Below, one piece after another: positions 32,302 to 41,002 of a stretch of DNA of 64,000 bases (position 1 is the first letter of the stretch; the number at the start of each line of letters is the position of its first letter). Source of the stretch: an uncultured Prevotellaceae bacterium (GTDB lineage: Bacteria; Bacteroidota; Bacteroidia; Bacteroidales; Bacteroidaceae); assembly GCA_946185485.1 (NCBI GenBank), contig CAMHJQ010000011.1, positions 29,366 to 93,365 of the forward strand, in the 5' to 3' direction. A program made the position numbers and the translations under genes. The notes beneath the pieces were generated by a model. The model searched no databases. It was not told where the DNA came from and saw only the letters and a program-made list of their open reading frames with translations.

Positions 32302-34251
32302 ATGAAAAAGTTAATAAAATATTTTGCATTGGCAGGTGTGGGAATCGTTGCTCTGTCTTCATGTAATAACGATGATTTCCTTGACGTACCACAATATGAC
32401 ATTCTGGACATTGAATCCCAGTTTGCGGGTGATGAATATGCCCGTCGCGGTTTAAACGGTATCTATGCCTATAACAACGTCAGTAAGCAGGATAACAGCT
32501 GGGGTTACAAGCCAAATCTGTTTACCGGTAGCCACCCGACCATGGATACCCAGTGTACGGGTTGGGACGTGAAGTTCCTCAATCAGACCTGGGATGCCAA
32601 CGTGGGTGAACTCGGTGAAGGCTGGGCTCACGCTTACGCTGCTATCTGCCGTGCCAACCTCTATCTGGCAGGTTTGCAGGATGCAGAAGACATCAGTGCC
32701 AGTTGTAAGAAACTATGTGAAGGTGAGGCCCGCGCACTCCGTGGCTATTTCTACACATGGCTGGCCACCACCTTCGGTCGTGTACCTATGCTTGCCACTG
32801 GTGAGGACTTTAACAATACGCCTAACAAGGCTGCTGCTGAGACCTACGAGGAAATGTGGGACTTCATTATCGAAGACTTCTCTAAAGCTGCCGAGCTGCT
32901 TGACTGGACTCCGTACAATGGAAACTATGGCCGTTGTACAAAGGGTATGGCCAAAGCATATCTTGCTGACGCTTATATGTGGAAGGCATTCCGTTGTCCG
33001 GATATGGCCGCTGATTGCTATAACAAGGCAAAGGCTGAGCTGAAGAGCATCATCGACAGCGGTACCTACAAGCTCGTTAGCAACTTCGCCACCAACTGGG
33101 ACCCTGCCGGTTTCTGGAACGAGGAATGTATCTGGGCCATGTGTTCAGACGAGGGTGAGCAGTGGAGCAGCTGGGGTGGCGACCGTACCATCACTTTCTG
33201 TAATCCTAACATGTTCAAGTGGTTTACCGCTTGTCCTGAGAATGGTGGCTGGGGTGCTGAGTACCTCTCTTGGGAGTGGTACGCCTGCTATGAGCCGGGT
33301 GATACCCGCCGTGACGCATCCTGTGTAACAGGTGCTGTACCTGAGGACCAGATGGCCAAGTATGGTATTGAGAAGTCTAAGAAGGTCTGGGGATACCATC
33401 CTTATTTGAAGGACTCTCTGGGAACGAAATACGACAAGCCTGAAGATGCCAAGTATGGCAAGGTTGTCCATCCGTTCATCAATAATGATGGCGTGCTGTC
33501 TGGTACCAAGACCATGCAGTTCCACTTTACCAATGGTGAGTTTGCACCTGCCATCTGGACAACTAAGATTTGGCGTAATGCATACGCAGACGGCAACTCA
33601 TGGGGTACTCAGATGTGGTCTCCGACCATTATCTACGGCAAGCGTTATGCTAACGTTCTGCTCGACTATGCAGAGTGCTGCTTCCGCACTGGTGACGAGG
33701 CTACGGGCTGGGCAGTGCTTGATGAACTCCGCAACCGTGCATGGGGTAATCTGACCATTGGCCAGGATTACAGCAAGTACTATGCTCATTTCAACAATGT
33801 CTATAATGCATATCCTTGGACCGGTAATCAAGATTACCCACATCCCGAGCTGAAGCCCGCTAATATGACAGAATATCCTATTGGTGTTATCTCTGCCCCT
33901 GTTCAAGTTCCTTCTGCTAAGGAATACTACACAGCCCTTACTGCTAAGCCAAACCGTGTGGGCTATACCCATACCTCGCCGGCTTGGAAGGTTGCTGTCA
34001 ACGAGGAGCGCCGTAAGGAGTTCAACTCTGAGTGGTGTCTTTGCCCGGATATGATTAAGTCTGGTTATATCGAGGACCACATCAATTATAACTACCCGAA
34101 GGATGATGGCGGTTCTGACTATGCCAACTATCCCTGGTCAAAGCGTGAGTTTGACTTCGACATCAAGAAGATGGATATGCCTATCCCCGCTGACGAGATT
34201 TTGAAGAATACGCTTCTCAAACAGAATCCTGGTTATGCAGGTGCTGAATAA
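32302..34251 (+). CDS. SusD/RagB family nutrient-binding lipoprotein (cluster 2)
   Basis: The 649-residue protein has a lipobox (ALSSC, then NNDDFLDVP), typical of SusD. The TPR region includes GEARALRGYFYTWLATTFGRVP, here cited as ALRGYFYTWLATTFG, and the C-terminal part has VAVNEERRKEFNSE, a variant of the SusD ERR motif. It forms the lid of the upstream SusC. No separate surface-binding protein gene follows; instead there is a strong terminator. Richness in Trp and Tyr suits carbohydrate stacking. Confidence 0.92.
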   Translation: MKKLIKYFALAGVGIVALSSCNNDDFLDVPQYDILDIESQFAGDEYARRGLNGIYAYNNVSKQDNSWGYKPNLFTGSHPTMDTQCTGWDVKFLNQTWDANVGELGEGWAHAYAAICRANLYLAGLQDAEDISASCKKLCEGEARALRGYFYTWLATTFGRVPMLATGEDFNNTPNKAAAETYEEMWDFIIEDFSKAAELLDWTPYNGNYGRCTKGMAKAYLADAYMWKAFRCPDMAADCYNKAKAELKSIIDSGTYKLVSNFATNWDPAGFWNEECIWAMCSDEGEQWSSWGGDRTITFCNPNMFKWFTACPENGGWGAEYLSWEWYACYEPGDTRRDASCVTGAVPEDQMAKYGIEKSKKVWGYHPYLKDSLGTKYDKPEDAKYGKVVHPFINNDGVLSGTKTMQFHFTNGEFAPAIWTTKIWRNAYADGNSWGTQMWSPTIIYGKRYANVLLDYAECCFRTGDEATGWAVLDELRNRAWGNLTIGQDYSKYYAHFNNVYNAYPWTGNQDYPHPELKPANMTEYPIGVISAPVQVPSAKEYYTALTAKPNRVGYTHTSPAWKVAVNEERRKEFNSEWCLCPDMIKSGYIEDHINYNYPKDDGGSDYANYPWSKREFDFDIKKMDMPIPADEILKNTLLKQNPGYAGAE

Positions 34252-34275
34252 CCAAGTTCTGAATAACAGATTCCA

Positions 34276-34309
34276 AAAGATGCTGTGCAACTAAGCACAG
34301 CATCTTTTT
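34276..34309 (+). terminator. Terminator of the second susCD operon
   Basis: AAAAGATGCTGTGC pairs with GCACAGCATCTTTTT around a six-base loop, giving a strong hairpin with a T run 25 bases after the susD stop. Confidence 0.9.
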
Positions 34310-34319
34310 ATCCTTTCCC

Positions 34320-34350
34320 TTGGCATTTCCACCACTTTTTCGTACCTTTG
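34320..34350 (+). promoter_or_regulatory. Promoter of the membrane-protein/CxxCH lipoprotein pair
   Basis: TTG (34320-34322), 20 bases and TACCTTTG (34343-34350) match the Bacteroidetes promoter, 19 bases before the ATG at 34370. With the terminator before it, this makes the next two genes a separate unit. Confidence 0.7.
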
Positions 34351-34369
34351 CAGGGCAAACAAGAACCCG

Positions 34370-35623
34370 ATGAACATCCATAGCATCACATCCAAATACT
34401 GGGAGCAAGCAGCGGTGGCGCTGTTGGCCATCATCGTATTTTGCTATTGGTTCTTCTTTTTTCCTTTCATTCCGCTATCCAGGGAGATGTCGCAGTTGTT
34501 CCTTTGGAGGGACGACTACCTGACGGAACGGCTGTCCATACCGGGGGGAACGGCCCAGTATGTGGGGGAATGCATCACCCAGTTTTTCTTGAATCCGGCA
34601 TGGGGGGCACTGGCGTATGCCGTGCTGTTTGTTGCTGCCCAGCGACTGGCTTCCAAGTTGCTGCGACAGTTTTTCCCGACCATCAAGTCTAAGGTGCGTT
34701 TCCCGCTTTCCTTGCTGCCTCCCGTGCTGTTTTGGTATCTGGCCATGCTGCCTCACATCCCGCTGACGCCCACGGTGGCGGCCCTGCTGGTGATGACGGC
34801 AGGATGCGGGGTCATGGGCATCCAAACGCCGCTGACACGGCTGACGGTCCTGTGCCTGCTGATTCCCGTCATGTACTGGCTGACGGGCCCTGTGGCTGCC
34901 CTGCTCGTTCTTTGTGCTGTCCGATGGATACCCTTGACTGCCACCTTGTTCGCAGCCTGTCTGATGGGCAGTTCGTACGTAACGCCCTATCCGCTCAGAC
35001 AGATAGCCCTGGGCATCGACTACAACTGGAGTGGCGTGAAGGTGATGGGTACCTACGAGGAAATGGAGTGCGACATGCTGATACGTCAGCAGGAATGGGA
35101 AAAGATTTTGCGCAGGTTTCAGCATCCTGTGTCTCCTGCCGTCAGGAGTGCCGTCCTATTGGCCTCCTACCAGACCGGGCTGCTGGGTTATCAGGAGCTG
35201 ATGTCCCGGCTGGTCGTGCCTGCCAGCATGTATGACAGCTCGCCTTCCGTGTTCTGTGTGGACGACCTACACTTCAAGGTGTACCTGGGCAGTTTGTCGT
35301 CCGCCTTTATCGTTAGCGAACTGGCTACGCGGCTCAGTTGGACTGCCATCTCCCAGCGGGCGGCCTTCGAGGCTATGGAGTATATACCTAATTATAATAA
35401 GAGCGGCAGGGCGCTGAAGAGTCTGACGGAGGCATGTATCATGACCGGACAAGATGCCCTGGCGGAGAAATACCTTTCCATCCTGGACACTACGACCTTC
35501 TATCGCCAGTGGGTCAGGAAGATGCGCCTGCTGGTCGGTCATCCTGAGTTGTTGGAGCCATATCCGTTCATGCAGAAATCGCGTGACACGTATCTGAAAA
35601 CCAAAGACTTTTTCTTTATCTGA
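34370..35623 (+). CDS. Integral membrane protein, DUF6057-like
   Basis: The 417-residue protein has five to seven membrane helices in its first half (for example AAVALLAIIVFCYWFFFF, cited in part, and LLPPVLFWYLAMLPHIPL). A soluble, helical second half (about 205-417) resembles TPR-like repeats (AFEAMEYIPNYNKSGRALKSL, in part; GQDALAEKYLSIL). The start YWEQAAVALLA and FLWRDDYLTERLSIPGG suggest the Bacteroidetes DUF6057 group, whose function is unknown to me. It lies 7 bases before the CxxCH lipoprotein gene, so the two are probably a functional pair. It is markedly GC-rich at third positions compared with susCD. Confidence 0.6.
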   Translation: MNIHSITSKYWEQAAVALLAIIVFCYWFFFFPFIPLSREMSQLFLWRDDYLTERLSIPGGTAQYVGECITQFFLNPAWGALAYAVLFVAAQRLASKLLRQFFPTIKSKVRFPLSLLPPVLFWYLAMLPHIPLTPTVAALLVMTAGCGVMGIQTPLTRLTVLCLLIPVMYWLTGPVAALLVLCAVRWIPLTATLFAACLMGSSYVTPYPLRQIALGIDYNWSGVKVMGTYEEMECDMLIRQQEWEKILRRFQHPVSPAVRSAVLLASYQTGLLGYQELMSRLVVPASMYDSSPSVFCVDDLHFKVYLGSLSSAFIVSELATRLSWTAISQRAAFEAMEYIPNYNKSGRALKSLTEACIMTGQDALAEKYLSILDTTTFYRQWVRKMRLLVGHPELLEPYPFMQKSRDTYLKTKDFFFI

Positions 35624-35630
35624 CTGTCGT

Positions 35631-37112
35631 ATGAAACACCGGATACTTCATATCATCCCGTTCCTCCTGCTCGTCACCATCCTGATGGGGTGTCACGCTG
35701 TGCCTACGGATGTGACTGACCTGGACGAGCTGCCCGACATCTACCCTGACTATATTGGCGTCACCGTCCCGGTGGGTATGGCACCGCTGAATTTCTCGAT
35801 GACCGACGATGATGTCGAGACGATGGATGTCGAAGCGAAAGGCTCGAAAGGCGGACTGCTGCATGTCTGTGGCGACTATGCCGACTTCGACATCGACGAG
35901 TGGCACCGGCTGTTGCAGACCAACAAGGGCGGAAAACTGACGTTGACGGTATGTGCTAAGAAGAATGGAAAATGGACGCGCTATCGCAGTTTTGACATCA
36001 TGGTCAGTACGGAAGAACTCGACGAATGGGGCATCACCTATCGGCGCATCCCGCCCAGCTATGTCATTTACAGCAAGATGGGCCTCTACCAGCGCGACCT
36101 GTCGACCTTCGACGAGACGGCCCTGATAGAGAACACGCAGATTCCGAACCAATGCATCAACTGCCATACGGCCAACCGCACTAATCCCGACCAGTATGTC
36201 TATCATGTGCGAGGGTCGCATGGCGCCACCGTCGTCCACCGCAACGGACAGGACGAATTGCTGATGTCCAGAAACGATTCGCTGGGAGGCACCATGGTCT
36301 ATCCCTATTGGCATCCTGGCGGTCGCTACTGCGCCTTCTCCACCAACAAAACGTCACAGATGTTTCACGCTGCAGGCAAAAAGCGCATCGAGGTCTATGA
36401 CAGCTCGTCAGACGTCTTCGTCTACGACACTGAGACACATTCCATTCTGAAGGATACACTAACCATGAAACTGCTATGGGCAGAGAATACTCCTGCTTTC
36501 TCGCCTGATGGCAAATGGTTATACTATACTACAGCTCAACGGCAAATATATCCCACTGACTATGATATGGAGCGTTACAGCCTCTGTCGCATCAGATTTG
36601 ACGCTCAAACAGGTCGCTTAGGTACTGAGGTGGACACACTTATCAATACGTCCCAGACAGGCAAGAGCGTTACTTGGCCCCGTCCTTCCTATGACGGACG
36701 CTATATCATGTACACCCAGACTGACTATGGATATTTCTCCGTATGGCACCCTGAGGCAGACCTTTGGATGCTTGATTTGCAGACAGGAGAAACGCGTCCT
36801 GTTGACGAGGTAAATAGTCCTTGTTCCGAGAGTCTGCACAACTGGAGCACTAATAGCCGCTGGTTTTTGTTTACCAGTCGTCGTGATGACGGCCTCTACA
36901 CCCGTGTTTATTTTTCCTGTATCGGCGTAGACGGAAAGGCGACTAAACCTTTTATGCTTCCACAGCTAAATCCCAAGGATTACTACCGCAAGCTGCTCTA
37001 TTCTTACAATACGCCCGACTTCACTATGCGACGCGTTGATACCAATGCCCAACTGACATCTCGTCGTATCATAAGCGATCAACGTGTGACGACAATATTA
37101 AAACACAAGTGA
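35631..37112 (+). CDS. Lipoprotein with a CxxCH heme motif and TolB/PD40-like propeller
   Basis: The 493-residue protein has a lipobox (ILMGC, Cys21) and then a domain of unknown fold. A single c-type heme attachment motif CINCH sits at residues 175-179. From about residue 195 there are PD40/TolB-like blades: YPYWHPGGRYCAFSTN, PAFSPDGKWLYYTT, WPRPSYDGRYIMYTQ and NWSTNSRWFLFTSR. A heme-bearing propeller at the outside of the inner membrane or on the outer membrane could act in electron transfer or sensing, but that is inference. It is co-transcribed with the DUF6057-like membrane protein. No cytochrome c maturation genes are in the window. Confidence 0.75.
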   Translation: MKHRILHIIPFLLLVTILMGCHAVPTDVTDLDELPDIYPDYIGVTVPVGMAPLNFSMTDDDVETMDVEAKGSKGGLLHVCGDYADFDIDEWHRLLQTNKGGKLTLTVCAKKNGKWTRYRSFDIMVSTEELDEWGITYRRIPPSYVIYSKMGLYQRDLSTFDETALIENTQIPNQCINCHTANRTNPDQYVYHVRGSHGATVVHRNGQDELLMSRNDSLGGTMVYPYWHPGGRYCAFSTNKTSQMFHAAGKKRIEVYDSSSDVFVYDTETHSILKDTLTMKLLWAENTPAFSPDGKWLYYTTAQRQIYPTDYDMERYSLCRIRFDAQTGRLGTEVDTLINTSQTGKSVTWPRPSYDGRYIMYTQTDYGYFSVWHPEADLWMLDLQTGETRPVDEVNSPCSESLHNWSTNSRWFLFTSRRDDGLYTRVYFSCIGVDGKATKPFMLPQLNPKDYYRKLLYSYNTPDFTMRRVDTNAQLTSRRIISDQRVTTILKHK

Positions 37113-37280
37113 AAAGGCAATTGATTAATCTCATCTTAGACAATAAGAGAGAAACTGTGCCACAACCATGCCACCTTTTTTATGGAACAAGAGGGATGCT
37201 TTTAAGACTTTTTAAGTGTATGTTTTACGAAAATACGCAAGTTTGTTAAGAAAGTATTATGATATTTCGAAAATAATAAC

Positions 37281-37288
37281 TAACTTTG
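37281..37288 (+). promoter_or_regulatory. -7 promoter box of the mannobiose operon
   Basis: TAACTTTG fits TAnnTTTG, 43 bases before the ATG at 37331. No clear -33 was found. It would drive the five-gene run ending at 43672. Confidence 0.5.
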
Positions 37289-37330
37289 CAACGAGTTTAA
37301 ACTTTACAAACAAACTAAAGACCAAAAAAC

Positions 37331-38638
37331 ATGAAGAAGACTGGTTATCTCGTCCTTCTGCTGACGCTCTTCACCGTATTGCCGATGAAGGGACAGATTC
37401 GAGGGAATAGCATCCTTGTCGAAGTCATTCCCAATCATCAGGACTGGCGTTATGAGGTAGGGGAGACCGCTGAGTTCTATATTAAGGTAACGCGCGAACA
37501 TAGTTTAATAAATAATGTACGAGTTGACTATGCTGCCGGTCCTGAGATGTATCAGGACGTCCGGAAGGAAGGGGTGCTGCTGAAAGATGGTACTCTGGCA
37601 CTGAAGGGAAAGATGACGAAGCCCGGCTTCTATCGTGTCGACGTGACAGCTCATGTGAACGGTAAGGAGTATAAGGGTGCCTGTGGTGCAGCCTTCTCGC
37701 CGGAAAAATTGCAGCCGACGACGGTGATGCCCAAAGACTTCAGTGACTACTGGCAGAATGCTATCAAGGAAGCCCGCTATACCGACTTGAACCCGACGAA
37801 GCGTCTGTTGCCTGAGCGTTGTACCAAGGATGTCAACGTCTATGAGGTGTCGTTCCAGAACATGCGCTGGGGCTGGCGCACATACGGCATTCTCTGTGTG
37901 CCGGTAAAGGAGGGCAAGTATCCGGCTTTGCTGCGCGTGCCCGGAGCTGGTGTACGTCCCTATGGCGGCGACGTCTACACGGCCTCGCAGGGCGTCATCA
38001 CGTTGGAGATTGGTATCCACGGCATCTCGGTGACCATGGACCAGAAAGTCTATGACGACGTGTTCAATGGGGCCTTGATGAATTATTGGAACTTCGGCAA
38101 CGACAACCGTGACGACAGCTATTATAAGCGGGTGGTGCTGGGTTGCATCCGTGCCGTGGACTATATCGAGCAGTACACGCCGTGGAACGGTCAGGAACTG
38201 GGTGTCACTGGTTCCAGCCAGGGTGGTTTCCTGTCGTTGGCCACGGCAGGTCTCGACAAGCGCGTCACTTGCTATGCACCCGTTCATGCCGCCCTATGCG
38301 ACCATACGGCATCGCTGAAAGGAGTGGCCTGCGGCTGGCCGCACTACTTTTATCAGCTGAAAGATGAACAATTAAAGAAGAAACAAGCAGTGATAGAGAC
38401 CTCACGCTATTATGACGGTGTCAACTTTGCCCGCTTGATTACTGACCAGCAGAAGGGATGGTTCTCGTTCGGGTACAATGATGACGTGGTGCCCCCGACC
38501 ACTGCATGGGCTACCTTTAATGTCGTGACCGGTCCCAAGGAGATGTCGCCCTACCAGGCTACCTGGCACTATTGGCATCAGGAACAGTGGGACGAATGGG
38601 AGAACTGGCTGTTGGAGCAATTAAAAATAAAAAAATAA
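37331..38638 (+). CDS. Carbohydrate esterase family 7 (acetyl xylan esterase-type) deacetylase
   Basis: The 435-residue protein has a signal peptide (about 1-21). After an N-terminal beta domain (about 25-125) comes the AXE1/CE7 alpha/beta hydrolase domain: WRTYGILCVP, RVPGAGVRPYGG, nucleophile GSSQGG (Ser296), acid in YNDDVVPPTT and His in HYWHQEQW. CE7 enzymes remove acetyl groups from xylan, oligosaccharides or antibiotics. In this operon the probable task is deacetylating manno-oligosaccharides from acetylated glucomannan in the periplasm, so that GH26 can finish them. It is the first gene of the operon, 9 bases before the GH26 gene. Confidence 0.88.
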   Translation: MKKTGYLVLLLTLFTVLPMKGQIRGNSILVEVIPNHQDWRYEVGETAEFYIKVTREHSLINNVRVDYAAGPEMYQDVRKEGVLLKDGTLALKGKMTKPGFYRVDVTAHVNGKEYKGACGAAFSPEKLQPTTVMPKDFSDYWQNAIKEARYTDLNPTKRLLPERCTKDVNVYEVSFQNMRWGWRTYGILCVPVKEGKYPALLRVPGAGVRPYGGDVYTASQGVITLEIGIHGISVTMDQKVYDDVFNGALMNYWNFGNDNRDDSYYKRVVLGCIRAVDYIEQYTPWNGQELGVTGSSQGGFLSLATAGLDKRVTCYAPVHAALCDHTASLKGVACGWPHYFYQLKDEQLKKKQAVIETSRYYDGVNFARLITDQQKGWFSFGYNDDVVPPTTAWATFNVVTGPKEMSPYQATWHYWHQEQWDEWENWLLEQLKIKK

Positions 38639-38647
38639 AGCTAAAAG

Positions 38648-39778
38648 ATGAAGCATTATATATATATATTAGGTGTGGTCATGCTGATGGCTGCCTGTGG
38701 TCACCAGGAAGAGAAAGTGAAGACCGCTGCCGAGTTGTTGGCTGAGCGGCTGCAAACCCTGCAGCAGAAGGGCTATATGATGGGACACCAGGATGATCCG
38801 TTCTATGGCATCACCTGGGAAGGAACCTATCGGAGTGACAGCGCAGAACTGGGCAAGAGTGATGTTCTGGCGACAGTTGGCGACTATCCTGCCGTGATGG
38901 GCTTCGACCTGGGAGGTATAGAGTTGGGGGATGCCAAGAACTTGGACAGCGTCCCCTTTACGCGTATTCATGATGAGATTATTGCCCATTATGAGCGTGG
39001 CGGCATCGTCACCATCTCATGGCATCCCCGTAATCCCATGACCACTGCTCCGCGAGGAGGACTGGACGGACAGAAATTCCCTGAAGGCACGGCTTGGGAC
39101 ACCAGCGACTCCACTGTGGTGGCCAGTGTCCTGCCTGGCGGTTCACAGTATGAGAAATTCCAGACGTGGATGCAGCGGGTCGGCGACTTCCTGCTGACGC
39201 TGAAGACGAAGGATGGTCAGCCCGTACCTATTATCTTCCGTCCCTGGCATGAGAACAACGGCTCTTGGTTCTGGTGGGGACAGGCATTGTGTACGGACAA
39301 TGAGTTTCACGGCTTGTGGGACATGCTGCAGGATGAACTGAACAGTCGTAAGTTGTCGAACCTGTTGTGGAGCTATTCCCCCAATCTGGATGGTAACTGG
39401 ACGGAGGAACGTTTCCTGGCCCGCTATCCTGGCAACGATCGTGTGACGCTCATTGGCGAGGATGCTTACCAGTGGGGAACGGAGGAGGACTTCGTGAAGC
39501 AGTTGAATGCCGACCTGACCTTCCTCAGCGACTTTGCGCAAAAGAACGGCAAACTGTTAGCCATGACGGAGTGCGGCTATAAGAATATTCCCGATTCCAC
39601 GTGGTTTACCCGTGTGCTGAAAGTGCAGATGGACAAGTACCCCCTCAGCTATTTCCTCTTGTGGCGCAACTACAAGGAGGAATATTTCGGTCCGTCGCCC
39701 GAACTGCCCTGTGCTGCCGACTTCAAGAAGCTGTATGAGGCTAAGAACACGCTGTTCCTCAAGGACATTAAAGATTAA
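38648..39778 (+). CDS. GH26 beta-mannanase lipoprotein (mannobiose-forming type)
   Basis: This 376-residue protein has a lipobox (LMAAC, Cys17) and a complete GH26 barrel: TISWHPRNP, acid/base in FRPWHENNGSWFWWG (Glu202), GEDAYQWG and the nucleophile in AMTECGYKN (Glu308). Its closest recalled relatives are the Bacteroides ManA-type enzymes that cut mannan from chain ends to mannobiose. Together with the next genes (GH130, transporter, epimerase) it makes the classic mannobiose-to-mannosylglucose pathway. The lipid anchor suggests a periplasmic face position, feeding the symporter encoded two genes downstream. Confidence 0.92.
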   Translation: MKHYIYILGVVMLMAACGHQEEKVKTAAELLAERLQTLQQKGYMMGHQDDPFYGITWEGTYRSDSAELGKSDVLATVGDYPAVMGFDLGGIELGDAKNLDSVPFTRIHDEIIAHYERGGIVTISWHPRNPMTTAPRGGLDGQKFPEGTAWDTSDSTVVASVLPGGSQYEKFQTWMQRVGDFLLTLKTKDGQPVPIIFRPWHENNGSWFWWGQALCTDNEFHGLWDMLQDELNSRKLSNLLWSYSPNLDGNWTEERFLARYPGNDRVTLIGEDAYQWGTEEDFVKQLNADLTFLSDFAQKNGKLLAMTECGYKNIPDSTWFTRVLKVQMDKYPLSYFLLWRNYKEEYFGPSPELPCAADFKKLYEAKNTLFLKDIKD

Positions 39779-39798
39779 AAAATAATAAGAGATAAATA

Positions 39799-40965
39799 AT
39801 GAGTGATTTTCATGAAAAAGTCAAGGTTCTACGCGCTCATCACGAAGAACTGCTGACGCGCAAGAATGAACCCATGGAGTGGGGGAATGGTATTTACGAC
39901 AAGTGGAAAAACCCTATACTTACCGCAGAACATACGCCGCTGGAATGGCGCTATGACTTCTGCGAACAGGACAACCCGTACCTGATGCAGCGCATCATGA
40001 TGAACGCCACACTAAACAGTGGTGCCATCAAGTGGCAGGGCAAGTACTGTCTGGTAGTCCGTGTCGAGGGTGCCGACCGCAAATCGTTCTTCGCCGTGGC
40101 CGAGTCACCTAACGGTGTGGACAATTTCCGTTTCTGGGAGGAGCCCATCACCATGCCCGATGACGTCATTCCTGCTACCAATATCTATGATATGCGTATC
40201 ACACAGCATGAGGACGGCTGGATTTACGGCATCTTCTGTGCCGAGCGTCACGACGACAGTCAGCACGGCAATCTGAGTGCTGCCACTGCGACAGCTGGCA
40301 TTGCCCGTACCAAGGATTTGAAGACATGGGAGCGCCTGCCCGACCTGAAGACGAAGTCGCAGCAGCGTAATGTGGTGCTGCATCCGGAGTTCGTCGATGG
40401 CAAGTATGCTTTCTATACCCGTCCGCAGGACGGATTTATCGATACTGGCAGTGGCGGCGGCATTGGCTGGGCATTGGTCGACGACATCACGCATGCCGAG
40501 GTGAAGGAAGAGAAGATTATCAATGCCCGCCACTACCATACCATTACGGAAGTGAAGAACGGTGAAGGTCCGCACCCCATCAAGACCGCTAAAGGCTGGC
40601 TGCACTTGGCTCATGGCGTACGTGCCACGGCCGACGGCCTGCGCTATGTGCTCTATATGTATATGACAGCGCTGGAAGATCCTACGAAGGTCATTGCCCA
40701 GCCCGGTGGCTATTTCCTTGTCCCTCAGGGCGATGAATACCTGGGTGACGTGATGAATGTGGCCTTTGCCAACGGCTGGATTGCCGACGAGGACGGACGG
40801 GTCTTTATCTACTATGCTTCGGCTGACACGCGGATGCATGTGGCTACATCGACTATCGACAAACTCATCGACTACTGCATGAACACGCCCGAGGACGGCT
40901 TCTGTACTGCCGCCAGTGTGGAGACTATCAAGAAACTGGTCGCCAAGAATCGTGCTAATTTGTAA
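39799..40965 (+). CDS. 4-O-beta-D-mannosyl-D-glucose phosphorylase (GH130_1)
   Basis: The 388-residue cytoplasmic protein (no signal) keeps the GH130 five-bladed propeller signature, with the general acid in NIYDMRITQHEDG (Asp131, the same number as in the studied Bacteroides fragilis enzyme), HPEFVDGKYAFYTRP and NARHYHTI. It phosphorolyses mannosyl-beta-1,4-glucose to alpha-mannose-1-phosphate and glucose. The substrate comes from mannobiose by the epimerase encoded at the end of this operon, which fixes the assignment to the GH130_1 type rather than mannosyl-GlcNAc or mannan phosphorylases. It lies 20 bases after GH26. Confidence 0.93.
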   Translation: MSDFHEKVKVLRAHHEELLTRKNEPMEWGNGIYDKWKNPILTAEHTPLEWRYDFCEQDNPYLMQRIMMNATLNSGAIKWQGKYCLVVRVEGADRKSFFAVAESPNGVDNFRFWEEPITMPDDVIPATNIYDMRITQHEDGWIYGIFCAERHDDSQHGNLSAATATAGIARTKDLKTWERLPDLKTKSQQRNVVLHPEFVDGKYAFYTRPQDGFIDTGSGGGIGWALVDDITHAEVKEEKIINARHYHTITEVKNGEGPHPIKTAKGWLHLAHGVRATADGLRYVLYMYMTALEDPTKVIAQPGGYFLVPQGDEYLGDVMNVAFANGWIADEDGRVFIYYASADTRMHVATSTIDKLIDYCMNTPEDGFCTAASVETIKKLVAKNRANL

Positions 40966-41002
40966 CTAACAAACTTATAATAACCGTAAACGTGAATTAA
41001 CT

